64,000 bases of DNA from Lethocerus indicus (Eukaryota; Arthropoda; Insecta; Hemiptera; Belostomatidae). Both the position numbers and the translations under genes were made by a program. The stretch spans positions 27,050,246 to 27,114,245 of the forward strand of contig JACDQD010000006.1 in NCBI GenBank assembly GCA_019843655.1, in the 5' to 3' direction. Within the stretch, counting starts at the first letter, position 1; each line of letters begins with the position of its first letter. Below are positions 52,101 through 59,909 of this stretch, one piece after another. The notes beneath the pieces are model-generated. The model was not told the DNA's origin. It did no database searches and worked only from the letters and a program-made list of their open reading frames with translations.

Positions 52101-53007
52101 AGAGAAAAACGATTCCGTCGCTTGGGTGTTGGACATGGACGAACCTCCGGAGTACATAGCGTCGCGGATATTGAGGCGGGCCCAGAGCCTGAGGGCGTCC
52201 ACGACACCCTGCACAACGCCCACACACCAGTCACAGTCACAGTCGCAGTCGCGAACTCTCCCCACAAACCACAAGCAGAGGTCGAGGTCGTCCAAGTCGC
52301 TGTCGCTATCGTCGCCGACAAAGACCACGCCGGAAACGCCGTTCGGCACTTCCAGGAACAACAACACCGATAAGAGGAACGCCGGCAGCCCTCAGTGGGA
52401 CAATTGCTCCAATATGGACGACGACGAGGACGACGATATCGATATCGAGACGGACGACGACGACGACGAAGACGACGACGACGAGGAGGAGGAGGAGGAG
52501 CACATCACCGAAGAAGTGATCATGGTCAAAAGTATAGGCGATAAGAACGTGTTGGAATTTTTGAACATGGAAGACAACTCGGAGATACACATCGAGGTGC
52601 CTCAGATGGCGCCGAAGAAGGAGGGGCCGGCGAAGATGAAGGTTGAGAAGGAAAAGTCGGAGGAGGAACTGCAGATGATCAGGAGGGTGGAGGAGTCCGG
52701 GCTGAGGGACGAGATAACGCTGCCGAAAGACTCGGCCGGGGAGGCGATGATATCCGAGGAGACTTCGGACGACGACATCGTCTCCGAGGACGAGTCTAAT
52801 TCGGAGGACATGGTGGCCGGTGGGGGGGCGCTGGTGGCCGTCGAGAAGGAGTTGAGGAGCAACCGGGAGATCAAGCTGGAGGCGAAGGTGGTCCAGCAGT
52901 CTCTGATCTCCTGTCACGGTCAGCTCTCCGACTCCGGCAGTCTGTCCAACACCGCGATGGACCTCAGCTGGTCCGAGGACGCCGAGCTCCTTCCCTCCGA
53001 GGGCTGA
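25321..53007 (+). CDS. MTUS1-like: MTUS/ATIP-family microtubule-associated coiled-coil protein (ten coding exons)
   Basis: Exons 25321-25507, 45015-45310, 47542-47623, 47762-47908, 48001-48056, 48239-48514, 49083-49300, 50538-50695, 51095-51206 and 52008-53007 all have GT-AG borders. They sum to 2,532 bases, i.e. 844 codons with the TGA, which is strong support for the model. Residues 1-62 are Ser-rich then strongly basic. Residues 63-161 are Gly/Pro-rich, ending in a helix (ALRHASAGVQALGVLVNYLV). Residues ~162-475 form a continuous coiled coil. Vertebrate MTUS1/MTUS2 share this layout, including the ...LESEVSSLRSVLEIR block and the RLSMYNEELQWKL motif at ~443-455 (vertebrate RLSMENEELLWKL). 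Those proteins bind microtubules, and the MTUS2 product TIP150 tracks plus ends through EB1. The tail (511-843) is Ser/Gln-rich, with an acidic run at ~646-677; I do not recognise it. No canonical SxIP EB1 motif is seen (nearest is VRIP in exon 9). MTUS1 versus MTUS2 orthology cannot be settled here. Confidence 0.82.
27361..27430 (+). mobile_element. fold-back element, degenerate arm (copy 5)
   Basis: GTCTCCTCTCGCCGTTTGGG...TTTCGGCCACCCGCTGTCTTCAGT is a diverged version of the left arm. It is the oldest-looking copy in the window. Confidence 0.55.
28924..30555 (+). mobile_element. fold-back element, long form carrying a satellite (copy 6)
   Basis: It begins with ATACCTGTTTTGTGGTTTGC and ATACCGTAGATTTCG like other copies. 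Its flanking internal sequence (28,980-29,140 and 30,240-30,540) matches the internal part of the 22 kb copy. Between these blocks sits a 1.09-kb tandem array, annotated separately. The arm containing CGCTAGACCGG is lost here. Internal minisatellites are known in several non-autonomous DNA transposons; which superfamily this one belongs to I cannot tell. Confidence 0.65.
29148..30239 (+). repeat. 70-bp tandem satellite, 16 units
   Basis: The unit is about 70 bases (70-72) and is centred on ATGAACTTTAGTTAAGTACA, which occurs 16 times including slight variants. Units begin at about 29,148, 29,218, 29,288, 29,360 and so on. Two unit types alternate irregularly: one starts GTTGCAAGTGGACCC and a rarer one GGTGAGAATGTACCC. 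Each junction has a G-run plus CGCTAG (for example CTCAGGGGGCGCTAG at 30,114-30,128). Spacerless direct repeats rule out a CRISPR array. Confidence 0.93.
32181..32248. repeat. (CT)34 microsatellite
   Basis: 34 uninterrupted CT units, followed at about 32,281-32,302 by short CA and TA runs. It creates long artificial Ser-Leu and Arg-Glu open frames on both strands. Confidence 0.95.
34247..34400. mobile_element. MITE with GTGTCCCAAAATT ends
   Basis: The left end GTGTCCCAAAATTAACGCAA and the right end (TTGCCTTAATTTTGGGACAC) are imperfect inverted repeats of about 30 bases around a ~90-bp core. TA dinucleotides lie outside both ends. This terminal sequence is familiar to me from Tc1/mariner-like MITEs of insects. 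It has no coding capacity. Confidence 0.72.
36030..36110 (+). mobile_element. fold-back element, degenerate arm (copy 7)
   Basis: TTTTCTGTCTCCGTCCTTTG then GTTTCGGCTGCTCGCCATCT matches the left arm with several differences. The outer end and right arm are missing. Confidence 0.6.
38117..38150. repeat. (TCC)n microsatellite
   Basis: About 11 TCC units just upstream of the GC-rich candidate promoter of exon 1B. It causes spurious Glu/Arg/Gly-rich frames on the minus strand. Confidence 0.9.
38253..38546 (+). promoter_or_regulatory. candidate alternative promoter and 5'UTR (1B)
   Basis: A GC- and CpG-rich block with an arthropod-type initiator TCAGT at 38,253-38,257 (in CCAGTCAGTGACAC). No TATA box is at -30. 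It lies directly upstream of candidate exon 1B. The evidence is positional and motif-based only. Confidence 0.35.
38547..38589 (+). CDS. MTUS1-like: candidate alternative first coding exon 1B of the MTUS-like gene
   Basis: The ATG at 38,547 starts MRTVRIVIRDPFDD and the frame ends one base into a codon at 38,589, before a strong G|GTGAGT donor. That is phase 1, exactly what exon 2 at 45,015 needs (G+AT = Asp). Joining it to exons 2-10 gives 795 residues with no frame break. The surrounding GC-rich, CpG-rich DNA looks like a promoter region. The ATG context has C at -3, which is weak. MTUS1 in vertebrates is known to use alternative promoters and first exons (ATIP isoforms). Confidence 0.45.
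40131..40158. repeat. (AG)14 microsatellite
   Basis: Perfect AG run. Confidence 0.93.
42325..42346 (+). CDS. MTUS1-like: candidate alternative first coding exon 1C of the MTUS-like gene
   Basis: The ATG at 42,325 (good context, G at -3) encodes MSGAAET and one further base before a CAG|GTACGC donor at 42,347. This is phase 1, compatible with exon 2. The joined protein would be 788 residues. Such a short peptide cannot be judged by sequence alone; a chance ATG plus donor is quite possible. Confidence 0.35.
42898..42933. repeat. (TCC)n microsatellite
   Basis: About 12 TCC units within intron 1. Confidence 0.9.
44139..44340 (+). mobile_element. fold-back element, both ends (copy 8)
   Basis: Left end ACCTGTTTTGTGGTCTGCGA, a nine-base G run, then GGTAGATTTCGCGTATTTCTG. 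The right end CACGCGAAATCTACGGTAT is the inverted copy. The spacer has CATCTTCAGTAGCGGTGT and AAAGACCGAACCAGCGAG. It lies about 670 bases upstream of exon 2. Confidence 0.8.
45015..45310 (+). CDS. MTUS1-like: MTUS-like gene exon 2
   Basis: Acceptor CTCTTCGCAG, donor AAT|GTAAGTA, entering in phase 1 and leaving in phase 0. It encodes a Gly-rich then Pro-rich linker (LPPPGPLIHLPPDPKAL) and the helix ALRHASAGVQALGVLVNYLV. That helix aligns in position with the start of the conserved C-terminal region of MTUS proteins. It is GC-rich compared with its introns. Confidence 0.8.
45311..47541 (+). other. MTUS-like gene intron 2
   Basis: Contains the inverted-repeat element at 45,425-45,607 and a palindromic patch of ATATACCCGG/CCGGGTATAT words at 45,629-45,665. 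No further exon is evident, and the phases on both sides (0 to 0) do not demand one. Confidence 0.7.
45425..45607. mobile_element. 183-bp inverted-repeat element (MITE-like)
   Basis: The left arm TCACATCGCGTACC...GGCGTCCGACGGGTT and right arm (AACCCGTCGGACGCC...GGGTACGAGATGTGA) are inverted repeats of about 45-50 bases with few mismatches, around a ~80-bp AT-rich core. It lies in intron 2, 115 bases after exon 2. I do not recognise the family. Confidence 0.75.
47542..47623 (+). CDS. MTUS1-like: MTUS-like gene exon 3
   Basis: Acceptor TCTCCATTAG, donor CTTG|GTAAGAT. Encodes LDAFSAPKVKNDLEKMKSEW..., the start of the coiled coil. Confidence 0.8.
47762..47908 (+). CDS. MTUS1-like: MTUS-like gene exon 4
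   Basis: Acceptor CTGATACAG, donor AACT|GTAAGTG. Encodes heptad-rich coiled coil (EEAQASYNRLEDNFNSEK...). Confidence 0.8.
48001..48056 (+). CDS. MTUS1-like: MTUS-like gene exon 5
   Basis: Acceptor TTGTTTTCAG, donor CAG|GTGAGA. Encodes LTIKYNEKINEIEMKFNNQ, coiled coil. Confidence 0.8.
48239..48514 (+). CDS. MTUS1-like: MTUS-like gene exon 6
   Basis: Acceptor TTAATTCCAG, donor AAG|GTAATT. The exon starts and ends in phase 0. Encodes 92 residues of highly charged coiled coil (HFEKEMEDIRKMYKLELEEL...). Confidence 0.82.
48696..49037 (+). mobile_element. fold-back element, both arms, intronic (copy 9)
   Basis: Starts ACCTGTTTTGTGGTCTGCGA...ATACCGTAGATTTCGTGTA and ends ...GAGACAGACAC...AAATCTACGGTATT. 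The right part contains AAACCGGTCTAGCAAAAGACC. It sits in intron 6 and ends only 46 bases before exon 7, so its hairpin abuts a splice acceptor (GTGACCGTAG) that lacks a good pyrimidine tract. Confidence 0.82.
49083..49300 (+). CDS. MTUS1-like: MTUS-like gene exon 7
   Basis: The acceptor is weak (ACCGTAG, G at -4 and no pyrimidine run); the donor ACA|GTGAGTA is strong. It encodes GTLLRISQLESEVSSLRSVL and onwards, the best conserved block of the family apart from exon 8. It is GC-rich. Phase 0 in, phase 2 out, consistent with exon 8. Confidence 0.8.
49339..50332 (+). repeat. six-unit ~170-bp tandem array in intron 7
   Basis: Units begin with GAAGATGGAACTAGTGAGAG at 49,355, 49,524, 49,692, 49,861, 50,037 and 50,213, giving periods of 169, 168, 169, 176 and 176. 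The last three units are nearly identical and share a 7-base difference in length from the first three, so the array grew in at least two steps. Each of the first five units carries a splice-acceptor-like TTCTTACACAG; the last has lost the AG. Confidence 0.95.
50538..50695 (+). CDS. MTUS1-like: MTUS-like gene exon 8 (family signature motif)
   Basis: Acceptor ACTTGTTTTAG, donor AACT|GTAAGTT. Encodes ELVRENRMLSETVSLEAKQ then KKRLSMYNEELQWKLKQ, the motif that identifies the protein as MTUS/ATIP family. Confidence 0.85.
51095..51206 (+). CDS. MTUS1-like: MTUS-like gene exon 9
   Basis: Acceptor TTTTGTTTAG, donor CCAG|GTACAT. Encodes SSLTNAVRIPKPPKSTKK and a Ser/Arg-rich end. It is basic and probably unstructured, and might contribute to microtubule binding (inference). 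Confidence 0.75.
52008..53007 (+). CDS. MTUS1-like: MTUS-like gene exon 10 (last coding exon)
   Basis: Acceptor CGTATTTCAG, stop TGA at 53,005-53,007. Encodes 333 residues: a short block (AIVEKNDSVAWVLDMDEPPE), a Ser/Gln/Arg-rich stretch, an acidic run at about 52,414-52,500, then Glu-rich sequence to ...SWSEDAELLPSEG. Much longer than the tail of vertebrate MTUS1. The acidic run is encoded by imperfect GAC/GAG triplets, so its length may vary. Confidence 0.82.
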
Positions 53008-53009
53008 GT

Positions 53010-53047
<38 letters not shown>

Positions 53048-53405
53048 ACCCCGCTTCTTGCACACCACCACCTTGATTCTTAAATAAGTAAATATTGACG
53101 ACGCGGTCGTGCGCGGCTCGCCTATTTCTATTGGCAATAGAGAGGGCGTGTCCCGGGCACCGTGCACTCTACCTCTACTGACCGGTCTGTTTGAGACGGG
53201 TCTCACTCGACGTTGGATCGTGTGGAATGGAAGGGGGAGGGGGCGAGGGGGTCCCCACTTATATTTTGTAAAATTATACGTTTCTAGTCTCTGATTTTAA
53301 AAGAACTGTATATATATTTTTTGAAAATGCGAATCAAAACCCTTGTGGAAGCTTTAAAGAGTTGATTTTGCTTTGGGGATCAATAAATAAAATAGTATAC
53401 AGTAT
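53008..53405 (+). other. MTUS-like 3'UTR, shortest form
   Basis: Begins with a GA repeat (53,014-53,045). The first good polyadenylation signal is AATAAA at 53,382-53,387. Further signals at about 53,690, 54,091 and 54,732 in AT-rich DNA would allow longer 3' ends. A Pumilio-type word TGTAAATA lies at 53,518-53,525, usable only in a longer form. Confidence 0.5.
53014..53045. repeat. (GA)n microsatellite
   Basis: About 16 GA units starting six bases after the stop codon. Confidence 0.93.
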
Positions 53406-53409
53406 ACCT

Positions 53410-54022
53410 TTAATGGGATAGAATGTAAAATGTTAGTGGTCGGAGTGGATTCACTTGGATTATTGGCTGGCTGTGGATGTAAAGATGTAACAAACTTTGA
53501 GTTCACTTTTCGTGATTTGTAAATATAATTTATTCTACCCTTATATCTTTTGGTTGTCACTTGAGTTACACGGCGATAATCAAATATAAGTTAAATTTGT
53601 GTTGGCTAGATTTGTTCGGGTTCTGAACATACTAGTACGGTACTATGCGCGGCTCGATATTTTATTTTATAGTTGTTTTTCTTATTGTTAAAAATAAATT
53701 GTTATTAGCTACGAAGCCATATTAGACCGTGTTTATTGTTAAGTTATTTTTAAAAGTAGTTAGATGTCACCGATAAGCTACAGATTTGTGGTTTGCACAG
53801 AAAGGTTAATTGGTTCATTAAATGGTTTCTTTAATTACCTCAATTCATAATGTAGTCGAGGAAAACAGTTGTAATATTACCTTAGCTATATTGATCCAAT
53901 TTTAATATTTTAAACTGTCAAAGTACTTGTGATTTTTTAGATAAAATTTTTATATTTTTATTGACTATTTTATTTAAAAGGAAGCTTTTAATGTTGTACC
54001 AATCAATGTAAAGTAATACATG

Positions 54023-54079
<57 letters not shown>

Positions 54080-57000
54080 AAGATAAATATAAATAAAGTA
54101 TATATGTATGTATAATCATTTAGATTTAAATATCGCAAAGCAGAAAATAATTATGAAAAAGTTGAGGCTATTTGTATTAGACTGCAGTGAATATAAGATA
54201 TATTGATATTGCACCAAAAATCAGTATTCCGACTTAACGGTCAAACGTCTATGTATTTATTAAATAAGCCATTTACTTGAGAAATTACTTGTGACTGTGT
54301 ATCAATTATGTTATGGTAAGCAATGAAGATCTAAATTGTATGTAATATAAATATATATTGTAATTATCAGTTTATTGTTTGCATAAATGCAAATTTAATT
54401 TTATATAGGTTTTGATTTTCGATTATAATGTATATTTCTTCTCATTGTATATTGTGGTTACTAGTGATATATGAATTATAATTGTGCCACTGCAGTTCAT
54501 AAATCATACTAACTGAAATGTTTATTGAATACAAAGGTGTCTTCTTATTTTCCTTTCATTATCGTTTCCTTGTTATGAAGAATACATCATATATTAAGTA
54601 GTTTTTTATATAACTGATTGATTTTATATATAAAAAAAGTGTAATTAATATGGGTCCTTGTAAATGGACAATTTGTGTGAATTCACATCCTAATAATTAC
54701 AGATTGTACACATTTCTATTACATTGTCCAAATAAAACAGATAATATTTATACTATCAAATTAGAAGTAGTTAATTCTTGTTGAAACATGAAATGTTGCT
54801 AGAATTTTGTGGAGTAGTTATCAATAAGGCAGTCTGTAATCACTTATTAGCTTTATTGGACTGAGAAGAGTCAACCATGCTTAAAAAAAAAAGAAAAAAT
54901 ATGCTTATTTTTAGTAATTACCAATTGGATAATATAGTATTAACATTGTTGTAACATTTTAGTTTACAACATTTGAAATACAATCTGACAATACAATTTC
55001 TTCTTGTGCTATATTTATTAAACTGATGGAATTTGTTGTTACTGATTATTAAAATTCATATAGAATTTCCCTCAAGTACAGTGCTATGTCTGGTCTGATC
55101 TATCTTCATTCACAGAGACATTTACTGTTCTATTGCAAAATTAATACTGCATACTGTTTGTAGAAATAATGAAGTTCTAAATTGTGTGAATAATCCACAC
55201 TAATTGCATGAAATAATCTCAAAAATCTAAGATGAAATATCAATTTATAATATTTGAAAAATTGTTAGAATTGAGTTAAATTTAGTTTCAATAATTAACA
55301 CTGGAGAACTAACACAAACTTGATCTAGATTAAATATTATTCCTGGATTATCCATTCTCTGTATATAAAAAATATAGTATATAAAAAATATATAGTTAAT
55401 CAAGGAATATATTTTCAAATAATTCTGAGTAGTGTGTATAATGTCATAGTTTGAATTGGTTATTATTACCAAAATTACCAATAATGTTTTTGATATGTGA
55501 AAGTTACCGTAGTAAAAGGTAACTGTATCCATTGAAAAATCGAATGAAAAGAAAATAGTGAAAAAAATTATATATATACAAGGTGAAAAAGAGATTACAT
55601 CTTTTAAAAAATAAATAAAATTCAGTAAAACAAATGGTACAAGGTCAGAGCCCTTGTTTGGTGTCTAACAAGGGTTGGACAGGATCTAAGGCAATAAGCT
55701 ATTTCAGTAATCTATTTCAGCATTTGTAATTCCAAACTTGCATTGAGCTTATTGGGGCTTGATACTGTTTTAAGTTTTGAATCAATAATGAATAATTAAG
55801 TCCAGTGTTTTTCATTGGCCAGCATGAAGGCAACAGGTAACTAAAGCTATTTACTTCGCTTTTTGGCTGGGATTATTTGAAAAATTGTTAACCATATTAG
55901 ATACTGAATATTGCCGATGCTGAGGAATTTTGAGAAACTTTATATTTAGCTCATACCAAGTCAGGAATGTGAAATTCAGTTCAGGAAATGGTGACACCAA
56001 ATTGAATGTCAACGCTTCCGATGTTTTCGAAAAACTAAAATAAAATGTACTTTGGCGATTTTACATTTTTTCTTCATTTTGGAGAAAATCAAGAACAAAA
56101 ACAGTTCAATGAGGATAAATGCGTGTATAAATTTAAAGCATCTGATAAATAGCTGACAATTTCATATATTCAATTCATATTCATACATGAAAACAGTACA
56201 TGAAATAGCATATCAGCATATTGATTATTAGAATATATTTTATATATAAGTTTTTAAACTGGAAACCTTGGCACTTATAAGTATATTAAATTGTTTTGAT
56301 CTTTGCTAAGCCAAGCACAAACTGGATTAACAATAATTTGACTTTACTATTAAATTAATACGAAAGTTCGGATTCAGTTATTCTCGGATTATCCGGCAGC
56401 ACTTAAGACTGAAGGTTTTCATTCTATATTCTTGAACTTAAGAGACTATTTTGTAAGCCTAACTTTGTTTGCAGATAGTTGTAGACCTATTTAAATTCTA
56501 AAATACTAGCGTACGTTATTTTTTTCGAGCAGGTGAAAACGTCAGTACAGGCTTGTTTATGAAATTTTACGTTGGAAAACTGTCGGGAAAATTTTTTTCT
56601 AGGTTTGGGGTTGCATTTTAATGAGGGGTTGGTTGAATTTTCGATGGTCGGAGCTCGCTACCTGTTGCTCTGCCAGACCACCGGCCTACTTACTCGCTTT
56701 ATTTAATCTTTCACACTCCAAGTAATTAATAAAAAATATATATATTTAGAACTAACAATGTATTTTTAACGATTTATCCTTAAGTTGTCACTATAACTAA
56801 CGAACGAGGGGTGAAAGCAGTAACGACTTTTTGTCGCAATGGGTTGAGCGGCCATCATAATCTTAATAGTGCTCTACTAGTAATTAAAAATATAACACTT
56901 TTTAAATCAAAATCACAGACTAACGACTATGAAATCAAAATTACTTATCCCTGTCTTCTAACCTAGGGTTCAGGATATCCACCATGGTCCTGGATTATCC

Positions 57001-57770
57001 ATTCTCTGTATATAAAAAATATAGTATATAAACTCGGCGATTTCTTAACAATTCATCGAACTGTAAGTGCGTAGGCTGTTCAAAAGGGCTTGACCGCAGA
57101 ATACGGACAAAGGCAACAATTTTGGGCGAAAGGGTAAGTCGCCCTTTTTGAGTAAGACTTCAAGCCGTTTCGAAATCTTCTGTCAACTCTGTGTTCCGGA
57201 AGTTTACTCTCACCGTCGAATTAAAATGCTCCATTACAAAAACCCGCAAAGAAAATTGTCATTTTACGATAACTGTTTCCGCCACTCGATTCTCCTGTAA
57301 AATACTCGCGCTCAAAATGAAACCGGTAAGCGGTGGCTGAGCGCTTTTATCCTCAAGGCAGAGAGCTCATGACATCATCCTCGAGGAATTTTACACGCGT
57401 AAGACGATAATGGATTGTCGTTTCTACATCATAATATATTGTAGGACGGGTTCCTCTCATCGTAAATAGTCAACGACTCCACGTAAAATGAATTGGTTCG
57501 GATCTTAATTTTAAAGGACCAGACCCTGGACGGTAGGACAGCGGATATTCACACCGAGAGAATAAATCTGGTAATACTGGGGAATATAATATCAATAGAA
57601 AAAATGGAATAGAAGAAGAACAGTACATATTGAAAATATACATTTAAGATTGGCTTACTTTATATTCGGAAATCCAAACGGTCGAAGTAGCCTCGAGAAC
57701 TGGCTACATCTTCAGCTACCCTTTAACAAGCTTAATTTTCGGGTAATAACTCCGAATGAGAAATAAGGAA
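53410..57770. other. AT-rich gene-free stretch
   Basis: No exon recognised. It contains the TA run near 54,027 and a pair of direct repeats at 55,341-55,385 and 56,988-57,032 (45 bases, including ATTATCCATTCTCTGTATAT). Part of it may be extended 3'UTR of the MTUS-like gene. Confidence 0.5.
54027..54067. repeat. (TA)20 microsatellite
   Basis: About 20 TA units, flanked on both sides by TGTA tetramers. Confidence 0.95.
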
Positions 57771-57771
57771 T

Positions 57772-57875
57772 TAGTTTAACATACCTGTTTTGTGGTCTGC
57801 GAGGGTTTCTGTCGCCTCTCGCCGGTTTGGTCTTCGCTAGACCGGTTTCGGCTGCTCGCCATCTTCAGTACAAGT
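57772..57875 (+). mobile_element. fold-back element, one-armed (copy 10)
   Basis: Family end, then GCCGGTTTGGTCTTCGCTAG and CCATCTTCAGTAC; no right arm. It is preceded by AGTTTAACATA, as are copies 9 and 11, so the repeat unit probably begins there. Confidence 0.78.
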
Positions 57876-57905
57876 GAAAGTGACTACAAGAAATGAAATT
57901 TCCGG

Positions 57906-58115
57906 GAACAAGTTTAACATACCTGTTTTGTGGTCTGCGAGGTGTTGGAATACCGTGGATTTCGTGTGTTTCAATAAAAGTGACAGTGACAGTGCGGTGA
58001 GGATGCCCGAAAACCGACTCTAACACCGCTACTGAAGATGGCGAGCGGCCGAAACCGGTCTAGCGAAAGACCGAACCGGCGAGAGGTCTACAGAAAAACA
58101 CGAAATCTACGGTAT
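57906..58115 (+). mobile_element. fold-back element, both ends (copy 11)
   Basis: The left end AACATACCTGTTTTGTGGTC is intact. The right half has GCTACTGAAGATGGCGAGCG, CGAAACCGGTCTAGCGAAAG and CACGAAATCTACGGTAT, the best preserved right arm in the window. It lies 30 bases from copy 10; the two together form an extended inverted repeat. Confidence 0.85.
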
Positions 58116-58119
58116 CCCC

Positions 58120-58910
58120 GGAAACTGTTCTCATAGCGTCGAGGTAGACGAAAAACGACACAAACTGCCCGGTTAATGTCAGAGCCCAATTAGGATTATT
58201 ATTGCCTCTGGATACACCTACAGTAAACTCTGAAGGATTATTTTGTGTCGGCCGTTTTAAACCTTTTTATCGCTTTTCAGGATCGCGAAATAGGTCCCCC
58301 CTCCCCACCCGGGCCGTTACCTTAATTCGATTTTAATTTCGGTCCAGTTTTAAAGCGGGGGCCGTTTTTATTTTTACGATCTCCGGACACAATTCGGCGA
58401 TGCCGTTTTATAAATTTATATCGGGCCCGTCGTCTTGCTCACAGACTCCGATCGTAATCGTAACGCTGTTAAGACCCACCCCCCTACCACCACCCCCACC
58501 GGCGTTTTCACGGGACATCTGTAAAGTGGGCGCAGAGTAAAACAAATTTATTGGTTCTCGTTTACCGATATTAAAGACTTCGATTTATACAATCGTTCCC
58601 CTTTTTACGATCCGGTTAATACGGGCCGTTATATATTTGAAGTCCGCCGCCGGTCGGCTTCGCCGGGGACGTGAAGCCCCCCGTTGTGACGTACCTATGG
58701 GGTAGGAGAAATGGTAAGTTTTCGATTTTTTGAATTGTCAACAAAGTTTAAACTGTCCACGATTGTGAGTTTTGAGAGTACAATTCTCGTAAATGCCGAG
58801 CGGAACGGAGAATCAATTGAAAATTGTCCACTCTAAGTTGTATCGGAAAAGAATGAAAAAACATGTTATCCGTGTTCACCATTTATCTGTTTTATTTTCA
58901 ATATGTTCCT
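58120..58910. other. no gene recognised
   Basis: Mixed composition, no supported exon. The minus-strand VWC exon may extend slightly below 58,917. Confidence 0.5.
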
Positions 58911-58916
58911 CCACAT

Positions 58917-59065
58917 CCCGCCACAACAAGCACCGGGCACATCACGAACTCTGTGACATCCAGAACTAACTGGTGGACATTTTGGTTCTCGACAATGAAT
59001 TTTCCCGTAGTAGCAAACACAAACTTCGCAGGCGTTAGGTTCTGTTACTACTTCACCGTGACTAA
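58917..59065 (-). CDS. exon of a VWC-domain (von Willebrand factor C) protein, partial
   Basis: The minus-strand frame reads SHGEVVTEPNACEVCVCYYG followed by KIHCREPKCPPVSSGCHRVR and DVPGACCGG. The cysteine spacing C-x2-C-x-C-x6-C-x4-C-x6-C-x9-CC is the diagnostic second half of a VWC domain, found in extracellular proteins such as chordin/crossveinless-type BMP regulators and insect matrix proteins. The first half of the domain must be on another exon at higher coordinates, which I did not find. An acceptor ATTTCTAG (AG at 59,066-59,067) fits. The 3' border is unclear: the frame stays open for about 13 more codons and no good donor follows. The rest of the gene is probably outside the window or far away. 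Confidence 0.7.
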
Positions 59066-59078
59066 CTAGAAATTACCT

Positions 59079-59909
59079 TTAACCCTTTGCACTCGATAGG
59101 TGACTCTCGCTCACCACTTTGTTTGGTGCGGAAATTCGATGCGCCTTCTAATCTATTTATGTTTCCTTATGTGGTGATTGTTATCTTGTTTACGCTTGTG
59201 TGATATCGTCCGTTGAAATTCGGTCCTAAGCACCGCGTATAAAATCTTACAAGGACGACGTAATGTCCCTTTCGAACTACGCAAGATCTTCTTATCCCAG
59301 ATTAGTCCAGTACCACGAAGCGGGCTGAATTTTCGGTAGCAGTTCGGACATCGAACAGCCTCGGCAGAAGGAACAGAAAAATTGAAATTTCTTTCTCTTA
59401 ATACTACGGTACGTAGTAATGAAATAAGGTCGAGCGAAGATGAATTTGATTTAGAGCCGCTAAACGAGGAAATTACACAGGAGAGGTTGAGAGGTAGAGA
59501 GAAAACGTGCAGTAGTGATGATAGTGACGAAGTGAGAGGTGTAAGAAGACGAAAGATCAGAATAATAGACAGTGATAGTGATACTGCAGAAGACCCACGA
59601 TCCGATTGGATTAGTTGTACAGAATCCGAAGAAAAACCCTCGAGAATACAGTTTATAGCCGGAGACACTCCTGCAGGACCGCACGTACGCGCAGATTGTT
59701 TCAAACTGTATTTTACTAATGAACTCGTAAATGAAATAGTTACCGAAACAAATAAACAAAGCTGGAACAAAGTTAGAAAACAAAACTCTATCACCTTACT
59801 CGATGTGGCACAGTGTGACTATCGAAGAAATTTATTTATTGGCGTCATAATAAATACGGCGCTACGAAACGCCTCGAGTTGCTGGTTAGTCCCGAGAGCG
59901 AAGCCTTAA
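59079..59909 (+). mobile_element. truncated piggyBac-like transposon
   Basis: A TTAA target site at 59,079-59,082 is followed by CCCTTTGCACTCGATAGG, a piggyBac-type terminus. Next is the subterminal palindrome GGTGACTCTCGCTCACC (59,099 on). No matching right terminus (…TGCAAAGGG-TTAA) was found in the following 5 kb. The element is therefore cut off on the right or internally deleted. Confidence 0.78.
59382..59909 (+). pseudogene. piggyBac-like transposase, N-terminal part only
   Basis: A 175-codon open frame. It has an acidic Ser/Asp-rich head (SSDDSDEVRG..., IIDSDSDTAEDPRSDW), then GDTPAGPHVRADCFKLYF and TNELVNEIVTETNK, the conserved entry into the DDE_Tnp_1_7 domain. After TETNK the sequence no longer follows the family, and a stop follows. 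All three catalytic Asp regions are absent. The frame has no in-frame ATG at its start (opens at TTG), so the start is also lost or lies on an upstream exon. Confidence 0.72.

Noticed and set aside
52306..53049. 247-codon minus-strand open frame
   Set aside because: Antisense shadow of the last MTUS-like exon. The Val/Leu-rich part is the complement of the acidic GAC/GAG run.
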